Source: Acidipila rosea
Lineage (GTDB): Bacteria; Acidobacteriota; Terriglobia; Terriglobales; Acidobacteriaceae
Direction: 5' to 3'
Length of the DNA stretch: 64,000 bases
Assembly (NCBI RefSeq): GCF_004339725.1
Contig: NZ_SMGK01000002.1
Coordinates: forward strand, 1 to 64,000
The translations under genes were made by a program, and so were the position numbers. Below the pieces are notes generated by a model that saw nothing but the letters and a program-made list of their open reading frames with translations, searched no databases and was not told the origin of the DNA. Shown in pieces: positions 60,207 through 64,000 of the stretch. The first letter of the stretch is position 1. Each line of letters begins with the position of its first letter.

Positions 60207-61034
60207 TCACTCCCCCGCAGGGACAGCGATACCGAAAAAGCGATGAAAGTTTTGCGTGGTGCGCAAAGCGGCCTCTTCCGGAGAGATGTTTTTCACCTCG
60301 CCCAGCTTCGCCGCGGTCAGGCTCACCCACGCCGGTTCATTTCTCTGCCCTCGATTCGGCGTCGGCGCCAGGAAAGGAGCATCCGTTTCGACCAGCACTC
60401 CATCGAGCGGCGCCATCGCCGCCACGTCCCGTATCGGCTGCGCCTTCGGATACGTCATGTTCCCGGCAAACGAGATCAGAAATCCGCAATCGAGCGCCCG
60501 CCGTGCATGCTCCCACTCTCCTGTGAAGCAGTGCAGAATCCCGCCCAGCCCCTTCGGCTTCCACTCTTCCTCGATCAGCGCCAGCGTCTCGTCCCACGCG
60601 TTCGTGCTGCGGTCCGAGGGTCTGCAGTGGATAATGATCGGCTTCTTCCTCGCCGCCGCAATCTCCATTTGCGTCCGGAAGACGCTCTGCTGCTGTTCGC
60701 GAGGCGAGTGGTCGTAGTAGTAGTCCAGCCCGATCTCTCCGCAGGCGATCACCTCCGGCTGCTGGAGCAGGGTATCGAGCTTCGCAAACGCCGCATCGTC
60801 CGCCAGTTGCGCCTCATGCGGATGAATCCCCGCGCTCGCGTAGATCACCGGCACATCCGTGCGGCCACGATACGCGAGCGCCAGTTCCGACGCCTGCTGC
60901 ATCGTCTCCGGCCCATCGCCGATCCCAATCGACAGGATTGTGCGCACCCCCGCATGGAAGGCCCGCGCCAGCATTGCCTCGCGGTCGTCGTCGTACTTTG
61001 AGCTGTCCAGATGCGCGTGTGAATCGACCAGCAA
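60207..61034 (-). CDS. tatD: TatD-family metal-dependent deoxyribonuclease
   Basis: The protein has 275 residues. Metal ligands of the TatD fold are all visible: VDSHAHLD at the N-terminus, EIGLDYYYD, IIHCRPSD, LHCFTGE and VETDAPFLAP. TatD enzymes are 3'-5' exonucleases used in DNA repair or degradation. It lies 13 bases after metG, a common arrangement in bacteria. Confidence 0.93.
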   Translation of the reverse strand: MLVDSHAHLDSSKYDDDREAMLARAFHAGVRTILSIGIGDGPETMQQASELALAYRGRTDVPVIYASAGIHPHEAQLADDAAFAKLDTLLQQPEVIACGEIGLDYYYDHSPREQQQSVFRTQMEIAAARKKPIIIHCRPSDRSTNAWDETLALIEEEWKPKGLGGILHCFTGEWEHARRALDCGFLISFAGNMTYPKAQPIRDVAAMAPLDGVLVETDAPFLAPTPNRGQRNEPAWVSLTAAKLGEVKNISPEEAALRTTQNFHRFFGIAVPAGE

Positions 61035-61046
61035 TCTCAGCTCCTG

Positions 61047-63083
61047 TTATTTCAGCCGTGCGCCAATTTCCACGTCTTCGAGGAATCCGGCCAGTACCGG
61101 CTTGCCCGCTTCTCCCAGCGAAGCCGCCACGATCATCCCATTCGACTCGAAGCCCCGCAGCTTGCGCGGCGCCAGATTCGCGACGATCACCACCTTACGC
61201 CCGATCAGCGACTCCGGCGTATAGGCTTCGGCAATTCCTGCCAGGATCTGCCGCTGCTCATAGCCCAGGTCCACTTCCAGCCGCAACAGCTTGTCCGCCT
61301 TCGGCACCCGCTCCGCAACCTTGATCTGGGCCACCCGCAGCTCCACCTTGGCGAAGTCGTCGATGGTGATCTTCTCGCTGGCCGCCGGGGCCACGGGAGC
61401 AGCAGGCGCAATTGCCGATGATCCGACCTCGGTGCCCTTCGGCTCTACGTGCGCCTGTCCGGCCGCTGCTTCTGCGCCGAGAGTCTCCGCCGGTGCGGGC
61501 ACGGCAGCTGCTGCGTTCTTCTGTTCGATTTCCTGCATACGGGTAATCGCGTCCTTTTCTGCGCGGGGAAAGAGTGGTGAAAGCTCGCCGAGTTTCGTGC
61601 CGGGCTTCAGTCCGCCCCACGCCAGGTTCTTCAAATCTGCTTGTTGGATGTCGCCCAGACCCAGCTGCGACCAGACCTTCGTCGCCGCCTCGGGGATAAT
61701 CGGATAAACCAGCGCGGTGATAATGCGAATCGACTCGGCAGCCGTATAGAGAATCGCGGCAAGGTTCCCGCGGCTCGCCTCGTCGCTCGCCGCCGCAACC
61801 TTCCACGGCGCCTTCGCGGTAATGTAGCCGTCGACCGCACCCACAAAGGACCACGCCGCCTCAAGTGCGCGGGAGAAGTCGAGCGCATCAAACCGCTCGC
61901 CATAGCTGGCCGCAGCGCTCATCGCCGATGCACCCAGCTCGGCGTCGCCCGCCCCCTGCGGCACAACCCCATCGAAATACTTCCAGATCATCGCCAGCGT
62001 CCGGCTCACCAGGTTCCCATAGCCGTTCGCCAGGTCTGAGTTGTACCGCTGCACCAGCGCGTCGAATGAGAAGCTGCCGTCCTGCCCGAAGACAATCTCC
62101 CGCAGCAGGAAATACCGCAGCGCATCCGCTCCCAGCACATCGAGAATCGTCTCCGAACGCACGATATTTCCGCGCGACTTCGACATCTTGCTCTCTTCAA
62201 AGAGTAGCCATCCGTGCGCCACAATCGACTTCGGCAGCGGCAGCCCCGCCGCCATCAGGAAGGCAGGCCAGTAAACGCAGTGGAAGCGGCTGATCTCCTT
62301 GCCGATAATGTGCAGGTCCGCCGGCCAGAACTTCTCGAACCGCGCCTTATCCGCCGGGTCGTCGCTCCCGTAGCCGAGCGCTGTTATGTAGTTGGCCAGC
62401 GCATCCATCCACACATAAATAACGTGTTTTTCATCGTCCGGAACGGGAATGCCCCAGTTGAAGCTCGTCCGGCTCACTGACAGGTCCTTCAACCCGCCGC
62501 GCACAAACGCCAGCACTTCGTTGCGCCGCGCCTCCGGGCGAATAAACTCCGGGTTCGTCTCGTAGAGCTCCAGCAGCTTCCGCTCAAAGGCCGACAGCTT
62601 GAAGAAGTAGTTTTCCTCGCTCACCGTCTCGGTCGTGCGGCCGCAGTCCGGGCAGGGCGCTCCCGGCGGCGCATCTACATACAGCTCGTCGAAGACGCAG
62701 TACTGGCCCGTATACGTGCCTTTGTAGATGTAGCCCTTCTCCCGCAGCAGCGCAAAAAGCCTCTGCACGCCCCTCTTGTGCCGGGGCTCGGTCGTGCGAA
62801 CGTAGTCGTCGTAGGTCAGCCCCATCCGGTCCCACAGCGCGCGAAACTGCGCCGAGACCCCGTCTGCAAACTCCTGCGGGCTGCAGTTCGCCTTCTGCGC
62901 CGACCGCTCGATCTTCTGGCCGTGCTCGTCCGTGCCGGTCAGGAACCAGGTGTCGATTCCCAGCGCACGTTTGCGGCGCGCAATCGCGTCCGTCACGACC
63001 GTCGTGTAGGTGTGGCCGATATGCGGCCGGGCGTTAACGTAGTAGATCGGTGTTGTGAGATAAAACTTGCTTTTGTCAGGCAT
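61047..63083 (-). CDS. metG: Methionyl-tRNA synthetase
   Basis: The protein has 678 residues from the ATG at 63,083; the first residues MPDKSKFYLTTPIYYVN match the usual start. HIGH-type motif: ARPHIGHTYTT. Zinc-knuckle region: CVFDELYVDAPPGAPCPDCG. KMSKS motif: SKMSKSRGN. The C-terminal 105 residues are an EMAP-like tRNA-binding domain (DDFAKVELRVAQIKVAERV), joined by an Ala/Pro-rich linker. It is complete and divergent from argS. Confidence 0.95.
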   Translation of the reverse strand: MPDKSKFYLTTPIYYVNARPHIGHTYTTVVTDAIARRKRALGIDTWFLTGTDEHGQKIERSAQKANCSPQEFADGVSAQFRALWDRMGLTYDDYVRTTEPRHKRGVQRLFALLREKGYIYKGTYTGQYCVFDELYVDAPPGAPCPDCGRTTETVSEENYFFKLSAFERKLLELYETNPEFIRPEARRNEVLAFVRGGLKDLSVSRTSFNWGIPVPDDEKHVIYVWMDALANYITALGYGSDDPADKARFEKFWPADLHIIGKEISRFHCVYWPAFLMAAGLPLPKSIVAHGWLLFEESKMSKSRGNIVRSETILDVLGADALRYFLLREIVFGQDGSFSFDALVQRYNSDLANGYGNLVSRTLAMIWKYFDGVVPQGAGDAELGASAMSAAASYGERFDALDFSRALEAAWSFVGAVDGYITAKAPWKVAAASDEASRGNLAAILYTAAESIRIITALVYPIIPEAATKVWSQLGLGDIQQADLKNLAWGGLKPGTKLGELSPLFPRAEKDAITRMQEIEQKNAAAAVPAPAETLGAEAAAGQAHVEPKGTEVGSSAIAPAAPVAPAASEKITIDDFAKVELRVAQIKVAERVPKADKLLRLEVDLGYEQRQILAGIAEAYTPESLIGRKVVIVANLAPRKLRGFESNGMIVAASLGEAGKPVLAGFLEDVEIGARLK

Positions 63084-63217
63084 GAAAAAGGGCGGAACAC
63101 TGCAAATCAAACGCTACCTTCATCTTAGGGTTCTGCGCCAGAGAGGTCAAACCAGCGCCGTTCCCGCCGCCTGTTAAAATCAGCCAGTAAAATCAACCCT
63201 TTCCGAGTGGCGGCTGC

Positions 63218-64000
63218 GTGTACCTGATAGAACAGAAAAGACTGCTGGAGCGGCTCCGCGCCGTTCTCCAAGAGAACTACGACATTCAGGCGGCAACCCT
63301 CGCCATCGAGCAGCCTCCCGAGATCCGCTTCGGTGAATACGCGCTCCCCCTGGCTTTCGAACTCGCCCGCCGTCTACGCAAAGCGCCGCGCAAAATTGCC
63401 GAGGAGATCGTCGCCGCCCTGGGTGAAGTCCCGGGCTTTGCCGGCTTTGAGGTTGCCGGAGCCGGCTACATCAACGCCCGCCTCGATCGCCCCGCCGCTG
63501 CCCAGTCCCTCGCCGCAGCCAGCACCGTCTCTGCGCCGGAGCACCCCATCCACGCTCTGGTCGAGCACACCAGCATCAACCCCAACAAGGCCGCCCACGT
63601 CGGCCACCTGCGCAATGCCATCCTCGGCGACACCTTTGTCCGCCTGCTCCGCGCCGCCGGTCAGCAGGTTGCCGTCCAGAACTATATTGACAACACCGGC
63701 GTCCAGGTCGCCGACGTTGTAGTCGGCCTCATGCATCTTGAGGGCCTTACGCTCGCTGGCGTGCAGGCGCTCATGGCCCGCCTCCAGCAGGAGCAGCAGC
63801 GAATCGACTATTACTGCTGGGACCTCTACGCCCGCACCTCGCAATGGTACGAGGCCGATCCCGAGCAGAAGCAGGCCCGCAAGCAACTTCGCCTCGACAC
63901 CCTCCACGCCATCGAACACGGCGGCAACGACACCGCCGCCATCGCCGAGCTGGTATCCACCGCCGTCCTTCGCCGCCACCTTGAAACTATGCTCCGCCTC
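63218..64000 (+). CDS. argS: Arginyl-tRNA synthetase, N-terminal part
   Basis: The reading frame opens at a GTG (63,218) and continues to the window edge (261 codons). It shows the Arg-tRNA N-terminal additional domain (about 1-85, with RFGEYALPLAFELARRL) and the class I catalytic start HTSINPNKAAHVGHLRN, which carries the HIGH motif. The start codon is not certain, because the ribosome site is weak. The gene is cut by the window end and is divergent from metG across 134 bases. Confidence 0.93.
   Translation, partial: MYLIEQKRLLERLRAVLQENYDIQAATLAIEQPPEIRFGEYALPLAFELARRLRKAPRKIAEEIVAALGEVPGFAGFEVAGAGYINARLDRPAAAQSLAAASTVSAPEHPIHALVEHTSINPNKAAHVGHLRNAILGDTFVRLLRAAGQQVAVQNYIDNTGVQVADVVVGLMHLEGLTLAGVQALMARLQQEQQRIDYYCWDLYARTSQWYEADPEQKQARKQLRLDTLHAIEHGGNDTAAIAELVSTAVLRRHLETMLRL

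Overview
The window joins two kinds of DNA. Positions 1 to about 37,750 are the right part of an integrative and conjugative element (ICE) carrying a block of defence-like cargo. Positions about 37,750 to 64,000 are ordinary chromosome. The host looks like an acidobacterium of the Terriglobales/Acidobacteriaceae type. This is inferred from gene content (Tat-exported glycosidases with discoidin domains, a PadR gene next to a MacB-like permease, a metG/tatD/yajQ/polyprenyl synthase run) and is not proven by any marker gene.

Element backbone, all on the minus strand. From the right end the genes are a HigB-HigA toxin-antitoxin pair, then a Trb/VirB type IV secretion locus (trbC, D, E, G, I, two small genes, J, one small gene, L, one small gene, F, B). 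After these come single-strand binding protein, a RepB-type primase, a ribbon-helix-helix protein, a repeat-rich candidate oriT, a relaxosome accessory protein, the coupling protein and a MobF relaxase. The backbone resumes left of the cargo with an ArdC-like protein, a DUF6908-type protein and a ParB gene broken after about 34 codons by what looks like the end of another mobile element. The right boundary is a 3' fragment of a tRNA-Val(CAC) gene ending at 37,750. No integrase and no complete tRNA lie in the window, so the rest of the element lies to the left.

Cargo, plus strand, 2,071-18,116. First comes a DUF4236-DnaJ membrane protein. Next are a small XRE regulator, a decayed piece of dnaE2, and a 1,662-residue DUF4011-helicase-Vsr protein of the Hhe defence type. 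Last is a tightly packed seven-gene block: a sigma-70-like protein, an HTH-like protein, an ImmA/IrrE peptidase fused to a UvrD helicase and Fe-S nuclease-like domain, and a ubiquitin-like module in the order tandem-Ubl, E2, JAB peptidase, E1. The last four match the Bil (bacterial ISG15-like) anti-phage operon. The three genes in front of it look like a possible sensing and control module, and this combination is the most interesting part of the window.

Chromosomal part. 37.8-42 kb and 47.7-58.6 kb hold carbohydrate-related genes (GH127-like, GH2-like, FG-GAP, Gfo/Idh/MocA, DUF4380 and SDR proteins) and an unusual acyl-ligase/carrier/acyltransferase fusion. 42.2-46.7 kb is a divergent PadR-controlled ABC transporter locus with a 19-bp inverted-repeat operator. 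58.6-64 kb holds housekeeping genes: polyprenyl diphosphate synthase, YajQ, TatD, MetG and the start of ArgS. No CRISPR array, rRNA or complete tRNA was seen.
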